Source: an uncultured Ruminococcus sp. (GTDB taxonomy: Bacteria > Bacillota > Clostridia > Oscillospirales > Ruminococcaceae). From it: a stretch of DNA of 64,000 nt. Under the pieces are notes generated by a model. It ran no database searches. It saw nothing but the letters and a program-made list of their open reading frames with translations, and had not been told where the DNA came from. Shown one piece after another: positions 16,877-26,113 of the stretch. The position numbers were made by a program, and so were the translations under genes. Position 1 is the first letter of the stretch. The number at the start of each line of letters is the position of its first letter. The DNA lies in contig NZ_CACWPP010000005.1 of assembly GCF_902762735.1 (NCBI RefSeq), positions 18,100 through 82,099 of the forward strand, read 5' to 3'.

Positions 16877-16891
16877 ATACGAAAAATGCAG

Positions 16892-16924
16892 AAAAAAGCC
16901 GCCCCGCAAAACTGCGGAACGGCT
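16892..16924 (-). terminator. Terminator of the NrdD-tail-like gene
   Basis: On the minus strand AGCCGTTCCGCA pairs with TGCGGGGCGGCT (12 pairs including two G-U), followed by TTTTT. It lies 34 bases after the stop at 16959. Confidence 0.85.
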
Positions 16925-16958
16925 CAAAGCAATAAAATCAAATTATTATATACGATCC

Positions 16959-17231
16959 TTAGCTGATGATACCATGCTTTACCCTGTCCTCGACCTCCTG
17001 ACGCTTAGCGTCATTGAAGCGGTCAAGCGTGCCTACAAGGTAGCCTGTTATCCTTCTTATCCTCTGGAAAGGTACTGCCGAGAAGTGATACTCAACATCT
17101 GCATAGTCACCGTCAAGAGAAATATCAATAGAGTCTATCGCCTTGCCCGGATAGAGGTCATGCGCCCTTGAAACATATGCCTGCTTCTCTTCCTCACTGA
17201 GGACACCGTTTTTAACATTTACACTTATCAT
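16959..17231 (-). CDS. Small stand-alone protein resembling the C-terminal region of anaerobic ribonucleotide reductase
   Basis: 90 aa. The second half reads QRIRRITGYLVGTLDRFNDA followed by KRQEVEDRVKHG, very like the C-terminal glycyl-radical-loop region of class III ribonucleotide reductase (RxxGYL...R(F/W)N..K..E..DRV.H). The first half (VLSEEEKQAYVSRAHDLYPGKAI) is unrelated to anything I recognise. No catalytic barrel or zinc-site cysteines are present, and no nrdG is nearby. A good promoter (17274-17302), a ribosome binding site (AAGAGGAA) and a terminator show that it is an independent gene. It may act as a glycyl radical spare part or regulator; this is inference. Confidence 0.6.
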   Translation of the reverse strand: MISVNVKNGVLSEEEKQAYVSRAHDLYPGKAIDSIDISLDGDYADVEYHFSAVPFQRIRRITGYLVGTLDRFNDAKRQEVEDRVKHGIIS

Positions 17232-17273
17232 AGTTAATTCCTCTTTTCTTCATTATATTGTACTGTGTATATT

Positions 17274-17302
17274 ATGATAGCACAAGATATAGTATTTGTC
17301 AA
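17274..17302 (-). promoter_or_regulatory. Promoter of the NrdD-tail-like gene
   Basis: Minus-strand TTGACA (17297-17302) and TATCAT (17274-17279) are 17 bases apart, about 43 bases before the start codon. Confidence 0.75.
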
Positions 17303-17472
17303 GCAAATTGGGAATTAATGTTGCACAATAACGCACTGTCTTTTTTGGAACACCTCACAAAGGGCGGTTAATATTTTACGATATTCCGCACTGCGGGGCT
17401 TACATCGGGTTCGTTAAAAATAAGACGATCTGAATATTCAAACAGTGTCAAAGCAGTTTTTCGGCTGACAGC

Positions 17473-17506
17473 AAAAGCACCCCCGAAATATCGGAGGTGC
17501 TTTTTT
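17473..17506 (-). terminator. Terminator at the end of the ten-gene transporter locus
   Basis: The hairpin AAGCACC.CCGA / TCGG.GGTGCTT with AATA loop has T runs on both sides (four T on the minus-strand side, six on the plus side). It lies 38 bases beyond the last permease stop codon. Confidence 0.65.
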
Positions 17507-17543
17507 GTGTGACCACTGCAAAACTCCGAAAAAGTTTTGCACG

Positions 17544-18593
17544 TTAGTTTGCAAGACCTGATTTCTCGATACCTTCGACGAAGTATCTCTGGAGAAATAC
17601 ATACATTACCAGTATAGGTGTTATTGACAGCAGACAGCCTGCTTCCAGCCAAACGATGATCTGACGAACAGATACCGACTGACCGTCGAACAACTGCTGT
17701 GTCAGGTTTGTATTCAGGTTCTTCAGCATCAGCGCAACTGTGTCGTTGTTGGTAAAGAATGAGCTGGATACATAGTAGTCGTTCCAGTACCACACGATGG
17801 AGAACAGGAATACTGTAAGGAAAGACTGTCTTGCGTTTGGTATCATTATCTTCACGTAGGTGTAGAGAGGTGAGCAGCCGTCAAGGTAAGCTGCATCTTC
17901 CAGTTCCTTAGGCAGTCCTCTGAAGAACTGACGGAATATGAAGATGAACAGACCTGCTCTGATACCGTTTGCGAACAGTGCGGGCAGATACATTGTCCAT
18001 GGGCTGTTTATCAGCGATGTGGACTTGCCCAGTGTGAATATCTTCGCTAAGAATGCGGGCTTGAAATAAGCAAACTGCATGTACAGCGGGATAGTTGTGA
18101 TCTGCGGCGGCACGATTATCATCATAATAACAACGCCGAACAGTAAATTCTTGCCCTTGAACTTAAATCTTGCGAAGCCGTAGCCTGTTATCGAGCAGGT
18201 AGCCACCTGTAAGATCGAAGCCACGAGGTTCAGGATTATGGTGTTTACCAGTGTCTTATCGAACTTCATAACGCCCCATGTCTGCTTTACGTTATCCATC
18301 GTAAAGCTCTTGGGTATCCAGATGATAGAGGGGTCATTCATCTGCTCACTGGGTCTGAACGCTGTTGAAAGCATAAAGATCAGCGGATAGAGGATTATGA
18401 AGCACAGACCGAACAGTATCAGAAATCTGAACACGGGCCATACAGCACCGATCACTCTCTGCCTTCTGTTATACTTGATCTGGTCGGGAGTGAGGAACTT
18501 TTCGAGACCGATCTCTTTCATGCGCTTCTGACGCGCTTTGACAGCCGCTTTACGTTCCTTTTCAAACTGCTTTTCTTCTTTTTTAGTCGCCAC
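17544..18593 (-). CDS. Carbohydrate ABC transporter permease, MalG-type (distal pair)
   Basis: 349 aa. A long charged N-terminal tail (about 50 residues, KKEEKQFEKERKAAVKARQK) precedes six transmembrane helices. The EAA coupling loop reads ELEDAAYLDGCSPLYTYVKI with MIPNA following, as in MalG/UgpE-type permeases of the CUT1 family that form a heterodimer with a MalF-type partner and contact the ATPase. Its partner is the gene 12 bases upstream (18606-19559). It ends the ten-gene locus. Substrate is unknown; the charged tail is longer than usual. Confidence 0.85.
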   Translation of the reverse strand: MATKKEEKQFEKERKAAVKARQKRMKEIGLEKFLTPDQIKYNRRQRVIGAVWPVFRFLILFGLCFIILYPLIFMLSTAFRPSEQMNDPSIIWIPKSFTMDNVKQTWGVMKFDKTLVNTIILNLVASILQVATCSITGYGFARFKFKGKNLLFGVVIMMIIVPPQITTIPLYMQFAYFKPAFLAKIFTLGKSTSLINSPWTMYLPALFANGIRAGLFIFIFRQFFRGLPKELEDAAYLDGCSPLYTYVKIMIPNARQSFLTVFLFSIVWYWNDYYVSSSFFTNNDTVALMLKNLNTNLTQQLFDGQSVSVRQIIVWLEAGCLLSITPILVMYVFLQRYFVEGIEKSGLAN

Positions 18594-18605
18594 TTCTATC
18601 CCCCC

Positions 18606-19559
18606 TTACTCAACTTCGTAGTAGATGACCTTATTCAGTATGGCAACGATGATCGCAAGGCAAACACCGATTATCGCGAAGTAAGCCCACGCCATAGCCG
18701 CTGAATATCCGTGATCCCAGTTGGTAGACTTGTTAAGAACTATGGTCATTACCTTGTTGCCAGGGTCAACGAAAGAGTCAACAACAGTATAAACAACGCT
18801 TGCGAGTATCATTGGGCTGATCGTAGGAAGTGTGATCTTCCAGAAGAATTCCCAAGATGTTGCGCCCTCCATCTGCGCCGCTTCTCTTGATGCGGGCGAG
18901 ATGCCCTGGAGAGCCGCCAGTATCAGAAGTATCTGTATACCAGAGTTCCACACCAAGTTGAAGATGTCGGTAGTCAGCGAATTGATGATGCTGGACAGCT
19001 TGTCACTGATGTTATAGATGCCCAAGAAATTCAGCAGCTGGTCAACGAGGTTAGCCTCGAACATGGTGCTGAACTGCTCGGAACCGCCCGAGTAGCCGCC
19101 TGTACTCATGTTGCCGTTGATGATGTCCATTACAGGACCCGTTGCGATGATAACAGGCAGGAAGAATACCGCTCTCGCGAAAGTTCTTCCCTTGAACTTC
19201 TGGTTAAGTACAAGTGCGATGAATATGGAGAATATGATTATCAGAGGAGTCCTCAGCGCGGTGTTTTTTAGCATATCCACCAGCGCCAGCGAATAGTCCT
19301 GATCCTTACGGAAGGCATTCACGTAGTTCTTCCAGCCGATGTACTTCATCTCCATGCCGCCAGGCTGTACTTTGGTCTCATTGAACGAGTAGATAAGCGA
19401 CTCGATCAGAGGGAATATGAAAAAGTAGATAGTGCCCAGCGCCCACAGTGCTATAAAGCCGTAGCCATAGAGACCCTTTCTTCTTTCATAGGAGAGTCTG
19501 TGCTTTTTCTCAGCCTTTGCAGGCGATGCGGCGGTAGTGTTCTTTTCGGTATCGCTCAT
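18606..19559 (-). CDS. Sugar ABC transporter permease, MalF-type (distal pair)
   Basis: 317 aa, about six transmembrane helices. The cytoplasmic EAA loop reads SREAAQMEGATSWEFFWKIT followed by LPTISP, typical of MalF/UgpA-type permeases. The loop at about 140-190 (GNMSTGGYSGGSEQFSTMFE) is long and would face outward. The ATG overlaps the DUF5696-like stop by one base (TAATG). It pairs with the following MalG-type permease, making this the second permease pair in one locus, transcribed after the accessory genes. Confidence 0.85.
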   Translation of the reverse strand: MSDTEKNTTAASPAKAEKKHRLSYERRKGLYGYGFIALWALGTIYFFIFPLIESLIYSFNETKVQPGGMEMKYIGWKNYVNAFRKDQDYSLALVDMLKNTALRTPLIIIFSIFIALVLNQKFKGRTFARAVFFLPVIIATGPVMDIINGNMSTGGYSGGSEQFSTMFEANLVDQLLNFLGIYNISDKLSSIINSLTTDIFNLVWNSGIQILLILAALQGISPASREAAQMEGATSWEFFWKITLPTISPMILASVVYTVVDSFVDPGNKVMTIVLNKSTNWDHGYSAAMAWAYFAIIGVCLAIIVAILNKVIYYEVE

Positions 19560-21940
19560 TATCTCAGACCTCCTTCAATACAATTTTCAATGCTGACGTT
19601 CCTGCCGTCAACAGAAGCTGTTGCTTCTTCCTTGTTAACGACCACGACAACGTCTTTCTGACCGTCCTTTGAATAAGTTGTGGTGAACTCTTTGCCGTCG
19701 GCGCTTACCTCATACTTGCTGATGGTGTAGTCGCCCAGACCGTTCAGCAGTTCGTTTTCAGCCTTGAACTGGTTAGCCGCAGCATCAGTCCAGCCCTTAT
19801 AGTTGGTATAATACAGCTTATTATAGTCTGTATCCTGCAGAACATCGCTGTCTGCATAAGTGAAATCGTAGTGTATCTGCGAGCCCGAAGCCAATGCCAG
19901 CATGAATGTCTCATCAGTATTGGAGCTCTTGTTGATAGCGCTTGAGGAATAAGGCACATAGCCGTGCAGCACCATCTGATAGAACGGAATATCGAAATCT
20001 GTCAGGTCAAATCCGCTGGACGATACGGGCACTCCTGTAACCGTAGAAACATAAGGCAGAACGTAAGCGTTAGCCTCATCAGCTATCAGTGAACCGATGG
20101 CTGACTGAGCTTTCTGATAGTTCTCCACCACAGTATTCATGGTCTTGTTTCTGGAGTAGGTATCCTTTCTGGTGTAATCGCCCACCAGTCTTGACGAGAA
20201 CATGCCGAAGCCTGCGTTCTTGATGCCCTTATCGCCGAAGCTCTCGGTTATCTCTTCAAAGGTATCCTGATACTTGCTGGGTGACAGCAGTGCAGGCGCA
20301 ACGCCCTTCTGTGCAACGCCGAAGGACAGACTGTAAGATGACTGTCTTGAATAAGCGTTGGAGATCCTTATGGCTGTACTGGTCAGTGTCCAGTAGCCCG
20401 CGCTGGACTTATTCATTGTGAAGTTGTTGAGCGACGGGTAAACGGTAACGCCTTCGGTGCCGATGAAGTCCATCATATCGCCCTTGCCGCCCAGTGTGCC
20501 CGAAGGCTTGAATCCTGTGGAGATATTGCCTTTGATAGCGGCATTTGTCCAGTCATTATAGTTTACAGTGAAGCCGTTCACGCCCTTGCCTTTCAGCTCT
20601 TCAACTATCTCGCCTGCCTGGTCGAAGCCTGTTATCTCAGTTTTCAGGTTGAAAGGCAGACCCAGTATCGAAGTTCTTTTCAGCACGCCGCCGTACATAT
20701 CGAGGTACAGCTGATTATTGGGTGCAGCCTGCTGTTTCAGACCCTTTTCGTTTATCAGATAATTTCTGTAAACCTCAGCACAGTCAGCGTAATTCACCAT
20801 ACCGCCGTCCTTTGAAGCGACGGGGTAGTAGTGTATGCCGAAGCGGTCGGTCTTGATGCCGTCTTTCTCGAAAACGTTCAGCTTATTGGCGCTGTCACCG
20901 CTCATAAAGAACGCATCTGACGAACGAGTTTCAAACTCGAAGTAGCAGTTGTTGTACACCTGCTTGTTTTGACCGCTGACCTGTGCCCTTGCGTACACGT
21001 TTGAATCGCCGTCAGTGACCACCGCAACTATGCCTGCGCTGCCGTATACCGTACTTATCACCGGCAGATAAGCCTGCTCGGTAACTCTCGGTGCGGTCAG
21101 GGGGACCATTGTGTAGTCTCTGCCGTATATCTGCTGTACGTAGTCGGGGTAGTTGCCCTTGCCGTTATTGTAGTTTATGACAGCGCCGCTGCCATCGGGG
21201 ATTATCATATAGCCCTCAGTGGGGTTGCCCTCGTAGTCTACCGAAGGAGTTGCCGCAAAATAGGGGCAAAGCTGTAACTTTGTGAGTATCTTGCCGTCAA
21301 CGGTCGAGATATTGTCCTCTTTTATCTCTGCGGTATCGACATAGACATAAAGGCTGTCCTCGCAGAGTTCATAGTGGACATCGAACTCAACGCCCTCTGA
21401 TTTATAGTCATAGTGTATGACCGCGCCTTTATCGTTGGTCTTCCACTTGACCTTTGCCTTGTTTGAGTAAACAGGTGCAGCGGACTCCGTCCTCTTCTCC
21501 TGTCTCAGGTCGCCGACTTTTATTGCGCAGCTGGAAGCGATCTGCTTTCTCAGTGCTGTTTTCATCATATCGCCCTTTTCAGGGTCTACGACAATATCAT
21601 CGGCAAATACATTGATAGGTGAAGTCCACCAGTACTTGTCTGTTTCTTTTACATAAAGACCGAGTCTTCCGTTCTCTTCGTCGCCGTAGAGAATGAATTT
21701 GTCGTTCTCGCTGAGCTTTTCTGCCATATCGGCAGCCTGCTCATTACTGATCTTATCGGGGAGCTTATCCTCATCATCGGAGGTAGCCGCATCATCAGAA
21801 ACAGTCTCTTCGACAGTTTCCTCGACCGCCGCAGTATCCTCTTCGGCATCTGCCGAAGTGACTGCCATAGAACCCAGAGGTGTCAGCATTGCAAGACACA
21901 AACCAAAGACAACAGCTTTTTTATAACTTTTGTTTGCCAT
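19559..21940 (-). CDS. Large secreted DUF5696-like protein
   Basis: 793 aa. A signal peptide (hydrophobic 8-30, ending SADA) is followed by an acidic linker and a large exported region. Conserved-looking parts include GRLGLYVKETDKYWWTSPIN, EGYMIIPDGSGAVINYNNGK, and in the C-terminal half a TIM-barrel-like segment (VNGFTVNYNDWTNAAIKGN; DIPFYQMVLHGYVPYSS). I recognise it as DUF5696, a family found beside ABC sugar transporters and with a glycosidase-like barrel, but no proven activity. No transmembrane anchor is evident at the C-terminus. It lies between the Yip1 gene and the second permease pair. Confidence 0.75.
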   Translation of the reverse strand: MANKSYKKAVVFGLCLAMLTPLGSMAVTSADAEEDTAAVEETVEETVSDDAATSDDEDKLPDKISNEQAADMAEKLSENDKFILYGDEENGRLGLYVKETDKYWWTSPINVFADDIVVDPEKGDMMKTALRKQIASSCAIKVGDLRQEKRTESAAPVYSNKAKVKWKTNDKGAVIHYDYKSEGVEFDVHYELCEDSLYVYVDTAEIKEDNISTVDGKILTKLQLCPYFAATPSVDYEGNPTEGYMIIPDGSGAVINYNNGKGNYPDYVQQIYGRDYTMVPLTAPRVTEQAYLPVISTVYGSAGIVAVVTDGDSNVYARAQVSGQNKQVYNNCYFEFETRSSDAFFMSGDSANKLNVFEKDGIKTDRFGIHYYPVASKDGGMVNYADCAEVYRNYLINEKGLKQQAAPNNQLYLDMYGGVLKRTSILGLPFNLKTEITGFDQAGEIVEELKGKGVNGFTVNYNDWTNAAIKGNISTGFKPSGTLGGKGDMMDFIGTEGVTVYPSLNNFTMNKSSAGYWTLTSTAIRISNAYSRQSSYSLSFGVAQKGVAPALLSPSKYQDTFEEITESFGDKGIKNAGFGMFSSRLVGDYTRKDTYSRNKTMNTVVENYQKAQSAIGSLIADEANAYVLPYVSTVTGVPVSSSGFDLTDFDIPFYQMVLHGYVPYSSSAINKSSNTDETFMLALASGSQIHYDFTYADSDVLQDTDYNKLYYTNYKGWTDAAANQFKAENELLNGLGDYTISKYEVSADGKEFTTTYSKDGQKDVVVVVNKEEATASVDGRNVSIENCIEGGLR

Positions 21941-21960
21941 TTTTACACCACCGTTTCTAA

Positions 21961-22590
21961 TTAGCCTCGGATCCTATATGCGATCTCAGTGTAGATCTGA
22001 TAAATGAATACATAGACCTGCTGGAACAGCGAAAGCAGAAGTATCGCCAAAAACAGTATCAGCAGCATCGCTACCAATGTCAGCACCATCGAAATGAGGG
22101 TCTTGCCGAACGAATACTGGTGGCACGCTCTCATCGCCTGTATCATCAGCACGATGGACCAGCCAAATCCCAGATAGGTCAGTGCAGTGATCCATATGGA
22201 CTCTTCCTGCACAAGGAAATTCGAGAATATTACTTTTATCAGTGTGCATACTATGTAAGGCACAAGTGAATAAGCGGAATATATGCTTATCTTCCTGAAA
22301 GTGCCTTCGCCTTCCAGCAGTGTGCATATCGACCAGTTGCCGACGCACCATGTAAAGTAGTATACCACCGACTGGACTATCAGCGGAACAACATTGAAGA
22401 TCTTGACATAATTGTTGTTGAACTGGAAGCCTGTCAGCTGTCTGTCAGCCACCATCGCAACGAACAGGAAGAATACGATTATCAGGGAGATCTTCACCGA
22501 GCCCTGTTTCTTCCATCTGAGATCCTCAAATCCTTCAACAGGATGGAAGATACAATGTTTCAGCCAGCCTACGGGTGTAAATTCATACAT
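21961..22590 (-). CDS. Yip1 family membrane protein
   Basis: 209 aa with five hydrophobic helices. The N-terminal IFHPVEGFEDLRWKK sequence is the typical start of bacterial Yip1-domain proteins, and the last helix pair carries many Leu/Ile. Yip1 proteins have no defined bacterial biochemistry. The gene starts 3 bases from the NHL-TPR gene stop and is followed at 20 bases by the DUF5696-like gene, so it belongs to the same transcript. Confidence 0.75.
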   Translation of the reverse strand: MYEFTPVGWLKHCIFHPVEGFEDLRWKKQGSVKISLIIVFFLFVAMVADRQLTGFQFNNNYVKIFNVVPLIVQSVVYYFTWCVGNWSICTLLEGEGTFRKISIYSAYSLVPYIVCTLIKVIFSNFLVQEESIWITALTYLGFGWSIVLMIQAMRACHQYSFGKTLISMVLTLVAMLLILFLAILLLSLFQQVYVFIYQIYTEIAYRIRG

Positions 22591-22593
22591 AGT

Positions 22594-24198
22594 TTATCTT
22601 CCCCCCCTATTTCTTGACTTTTTGCCGTACAGTCTGCCCTTGAGCAGGTACTTGCCTTTCTTATGCATCTTTGACAGCACGAACAGGAACACGATGATGA
22701 CTGCCAGCACGATTATGATGAGAGTGAAGTTCTCTCTCAGGAACTCTTCTCTTGCGTACTTGAACGCTCTGTCGTAGTCGTCCTGATCGTAAGCGGTCTT
22801 AAAGTAATCCAGCGCCTTGCTGTACTCGCCCTCATTCAGGGCTGCCTTGCCAAGACCGATATACGCCATCGGGTAGCCGCCGTCTCTTGCGATAACGTTC
22901 TGCCAGATGGGTTTTGCTTCGGAATATCTGCCCTGGTCGTAAAGTTCAACAGCCTCGTGCATCAGCGCACCGAATGTTGTTTCGGAATAGATGGTAACAT
23001 CGTTCTTTGAACCGTCTATTACGTAGATATTGTTGTTATAAGCCTCAACTGCATTGGGGTTTGAGAAACTTCCTCGCTGGTCGTTGGTAGAGTTCTTTGT
23101 ACCGAAGATGCAGAGGAGTCTTGCATTTCTGTCATACTGGAAAACTCGTCCCGTTGAGAAGTCCAGCACGTTTATCAGACCGTTATCAGCCACGCAGATG
23201 TCGGTCAGTCTGGTAGAGTAGGTCTGGTTCTGGGTCGGGTCGTACTCGGAAGCCATATCACCGAACTTATACTCATTGCCCGCTGAGTTATCCCAGATAT
23301 TATAGCCTGCGGGGTTCAGCTTCTTTACCGCGTCCGTGGTGGTGTTAGCCGCTTCGGTAACGGTATAGATGAAGCCGCCTTCGTCGATGTCGAAGTTTGC
23401 ATACTCAACAGGAACGTTTCTTGTCATACCCGAGATCTGCTCGTTCGACGCGAACTTTCTCCAGAGTTTCTGTGCGATAACAGCAGCTGTTACCTCAACG
23501 CGGTTAGCGCCGTAGTAGCCCTGGAACTTGCCTGAACGGTTGAACTGCACCGCACCCTGGTTTACAGAGGTACAAACTGCATACACGTTCTCGGCAAAGT
23601 CTGCAACGACTTTAGAGGGGTTGAATGTCTCGACCGTGTACAGGTCGGTATCAGGTCTTGTATACTCCTGCACCATTTCCAGTTCGTGGTCATTTTTGAC
23701 AGCCGCTTTCACGACTCTTGAATTCTCATAATCTGCGATGTAGATGTAAAGGGGCTTGTCGTCATACAGGCTTCTCTTCACATACACGCCTGAAGGGGAA
23801 GCGAAGCGGCTTCCGTCGGACAGTTCTGCGTAAGCGCCGACGAGTTCCAGCTTATCGTTCAGTCTGAGGATACGGTTGTTATCGGTATCCGCTATCCAGA
23901 ACTCCTTCTCATCGGGGTCGAAGTACATATCCTTGGGGTTTGAGAGCCTTGCCGATGCATTCTCGCCCATAAACAGCGGGTCGGCAGGGTCTGAGAGCCT
24001 GCTCAGTCCCATATCGTAGCCTGTAACTGTCTTGTCGATACGGTATGCGTTCTGCGAGGGTATCGAGTCGTTCCAGGTATCGTAGATGTAGGACTTGTAA
24101 GGCTCAGCTGCGAAGGCTTCCAGCGTCATCGACACAGCGGCGACTGCTGCCAGTCCTGCGCAGAGAATTTTCTTAAAAGAATTTTTTATTCTCAACAC
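22594..24198 (-). CDS. Exported NHL-repeat and TPR protein with C-terminal transmembrane anchor
   Basis: 534 aa. A signal peptide (to about residue 30, AFA) leads into an NHL-type beta-propeller (about 75-410); repeats such as SNPKDMYFDPDEKEFWIADT DNNRI, ASPSGVYV, and DICVADNGLINVLD are visible. Two TPR-like helical hairpins follow (about 415-485, AVELYDQGRYSEAKPIW; LGKAALNEGEYSKALDYF), then one transmembrane helix (about 492-512) and a basic cytoplasmic tail. This places propeller and TPRs outside and a tail inside. The start is GTG with AAAGGTG seven bases upstream. It could be a sensor or an assembly scaffold for the neighbouring transporters (inference). Confidence 0.8.
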   Translation of the reverse strand: MLRIKNSFKKILCAGLAAVAAVSMTLEAFAAEPYKSYIYDTWNDSIPSQNAYRIDKTVTGYDMGLSRLSDPADPLFMGENASARLSNPKDMYFDPDEKEFWIADTDNNRILRLNDKLELVGAYAELSDGSRFASPSGVYVKRSLYDDKPLYIYIADYENSRVVKAAVKNDHELEMVQEYTRPDTDLYTVETFNPSKVVADFAENVYAVCTSVNQGAVQFNRSGKFQGYYGANRVEVTAAVIAQKLWRKFASNEQISGMTRNVPVEYANFDIDEGGFIYTVTEAANTTTDAVKKLNPAGYNIWDNSAGNEYKFGDMASEYDPTQNQTYSTRLTDICVADNGLINVLDFSTGRVFQYDRNARLLCIFGTKNSTNDQRGSFSNPNAVEAYNNNIYVIDGSKNDVTIYSETTFGALMHEAVELYDQGRYSEAKPIWQNVIARDGGYPMAYIGLGKAALNEGEYSKALDYFKTAYDQDDYDRAFKYAREEFLRENFTLIIIVLAVIIVFLFVLSKMHKKGKYLLKGRLYGKKSRNRGGR

Positions 24199-24242
24199 TA
24201 CTTATCACCTTTTTCCTTTTCATGTCTCATGTCGGATACTTA

Positions 24243-25142
24243 TTAATCCTTCATACCGGAATTTGCCATTGTCTCCATAACGTTGCCCTGAGCGATCAGG
24301 AATACCAGCAGCGGAGGAATGAGCAGTACAACGCTCGATGCGAAGGTAACGCCCTGACGGGCAAGGCCTGCCGCAGAGATCTGCTGTACGACAGTAGGTA
24401 GTGTTTTGAGTTCTTCGGAGTATGTCAGTGCGCCGCCCTGCATGTTCCATGCGCCCTGGAATGCGAATATCACCAGTGTCATAAGAGCGGGCTTGGAGTT
24501 GGGGACGATTATCTGCCAGCATATCCTGAAAAGGCTCGCACCATCGACTTTTGCAGCCTCTACCATAGCATCGTGTATGGTAGACATGGACTGTCTCATA
24601 AGGTACAGACCGATCGAAGTGGAGATGCTGGGGAGTATCAGTGCCCAGTAGGTATCTATCATGTGCAGCTTAGCCATTACCATGAACTGCATGATCCATG
24701 TAGCGTTGGATGCGAACAGCAGTGCAAGCACGATGATCTGGTTGATGATCTTATCACCCGGGAACCTGCACTTAGCCAGTACGAATGCCGCACAGCAGCA
24801 CACGAAGAGGTTCGCAGCGCAGATAACGATGGTGATGAAGAAGCTGTTGAAGATATATCTTGACAGCGGCACCTGCCATGAGTTCGCCGCAACTCTGAAC
24901 ATATCCGAGAAGTTTCTGCCTGTCGGGTTTATAACATACAGTTTCGGCGGGAACACGAAAAGTTCCTCAACAGGCTTCAGCGACTGTATCACCGAATAGT
25001 ACAGCGGGAATACCATGAATGCACCCAGAAGCACTAAGAATATGAAAATGCACACATCGCCTGCACGGGAGCCGTTGATAGGCTTCTTGTTGGCAGACAC
25101 TTTGAGCTTTTCGATAGACTGCTTTTTTCTTCTTCTAGCCAT
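24243..25142 (-). CDS. Carbohydrate ABC transporter permease, MalG-type (proximal pair)
   Basis: 299 aa, six transmembrane helices. The EAA loop reads HDAMVEAAKVDGASLFRICW then IIVPNSKPALM, as in CUT1 MalG-type permeases. The N-terminus is basic (RRRKKQSIEKLK). It directly follows its MalF-type partner (18-base gap) and the solute-binding protein. AAGGGGGGAATAT precedes the ATG. Substrate unknown; context suggests an oligosaccharide. Confidence 0.87.
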   Translation of the reverse strand: MARRRKKQSIEKLKVSANKKPINGSRAGDVCIFIFLVLLGAFMVFPLYYSVIQSLKPVEELFVFPPKLYVINPTGRNFSDMFRVAANSWQVPLSRYIFNSFFITIVICAANLFVCCCAAFVLAKCRFPGDKIINQIIVLALLFASNATWIMQFMVMAKLHMIDTYWALILPSISTSIGLYLMRQSMSTIHDAMVEAAKVDGASLFRICWQIIVPNSKPALMTLVIFAFQGAWNMQGGALTYSEELKTLPTVVQQISAAGLARQGVTFASSVVLLIPPLLVFLIAQGNVMETMANSGMKD

Positions 25143-25160
25143 TTGAAATATTCCCCCCTT

Positions 25161-26096
25161 TTAATCAAGATACTTGCCAAGTATCCAGTTGACACCTTTA
25201 TTGGCAAGGAGCATCGCAGCGAACAGCACGAAGCATATCGCAGACGAGTAGCCCATCTCATAACGCACCCAGCCGTAGTCGGTAGCGTGGTTCATTATGG
25301 TATGTGCTGCGTAATCGGTGGAAGGCAGACCAACGAGGTTCTGACCTACCATGCCGACTGTGAACGAAGTTGAGATCTGCATAACGGCAGCGAACAGCAG
25401 CTGGGGTCCCATCGAGGGGATAGTGATCTTGAAAAGTTCCTGCCATCTGTTCTTGATGCCTTCGATAGCACCAGCCTCGTACATCGACTTGTCGATATTC
25501 TGGAAGCCTGCACGTATCGCAAGGAAGCCTGCGCCCATCGACATCCACAGCTGCACGATGATAACGACTGTCAGTATGTACTTGGTATCGGTTATCCACT
25601 GTGCAGGGGATTTGAGTATGCCCAGATCCATCAGCACAGCGTTAAGGTAGCCGTAGGAGTCGCCCGAAAGTATCAGCTGCCATGTGACATATACCGATGT
25701 GGTCATCGAAGGTGCATAGAATACGAATGTGAAGAATGTTTTCAGGAATGCGTTCATCTCATTTATCAGCCACGCTATCAGGAAGCTGAGAACGTAGGAG
25801 AACGGACCTGTGAAGATCGCGAATATCAGGGTATTTCTGACTGCGATCAGGAATACGTCGTCGTTTACGAACAGTGTGTAGAAGTTTGACAGACCTACCC
25901 ATTTGGGCATCTGTATCATGTTGAAGTTGGTAAAGCCCATAGGCAGGGACATTACAACGGGTACTACCGTGAAGATGATAAAGAAGACCATGAAAGGAAT
26001 GAGCATGAAGTAGCAGCCCTTATTCGCTTTCATCATGTGCCAGGTATAAGCCCATCTGCCCTGTTTATTCATAGGACCTTGTGATTTTTTAGCCAT
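25161..26096 (-). CDS. Sugar ABC transporter permease, MalF-type (proximal pair)
   Basis: 311 aa, six transmembrane helices starting after a basic N-terminus (MAKKSQGPMNKQGRW). The EAA loop is KSMYEAGAIEGIKNRWQELF followed by KITIPSMGP, matching MalF/UgpA-type permeases. It lies between the solute-binding protein (17-base gap) and the MalG-type gene. AAAGGAGAGTG precedes the ATG. Confidence 0.87.
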   Translation of the reverse strand: MAKKSQGPMNKQGRWAYTWHMMKANKGCYFMLIPFMVFFIIFTVVPVVMSLPMGFTNFNMIQMPKWVGLSNFYTLFVNDDVFLIAVRNTLIFAIFTGPFSYVLSFLIAWLINEMNAFLKTFFTFVFYAPSMTTSVYVTWQLILSGDSYGYLNAVLMDLGILKSPAQWITDTKYILTVVIIVQLWMSMGAGFLAIRAGFQNIDKSMYEAGAIEGIKNRWQELFKITIPSMGPQLLFAAVMQISTSFTVGMVGQNLVGLPSTDYAAHTIMNHATDYGWVRYEMGYSSAICFVLFAAMLLANKGVNWILGKYLD

Positions 26097-26113
26097 AACA
26101 CACTCTCCTTTCC

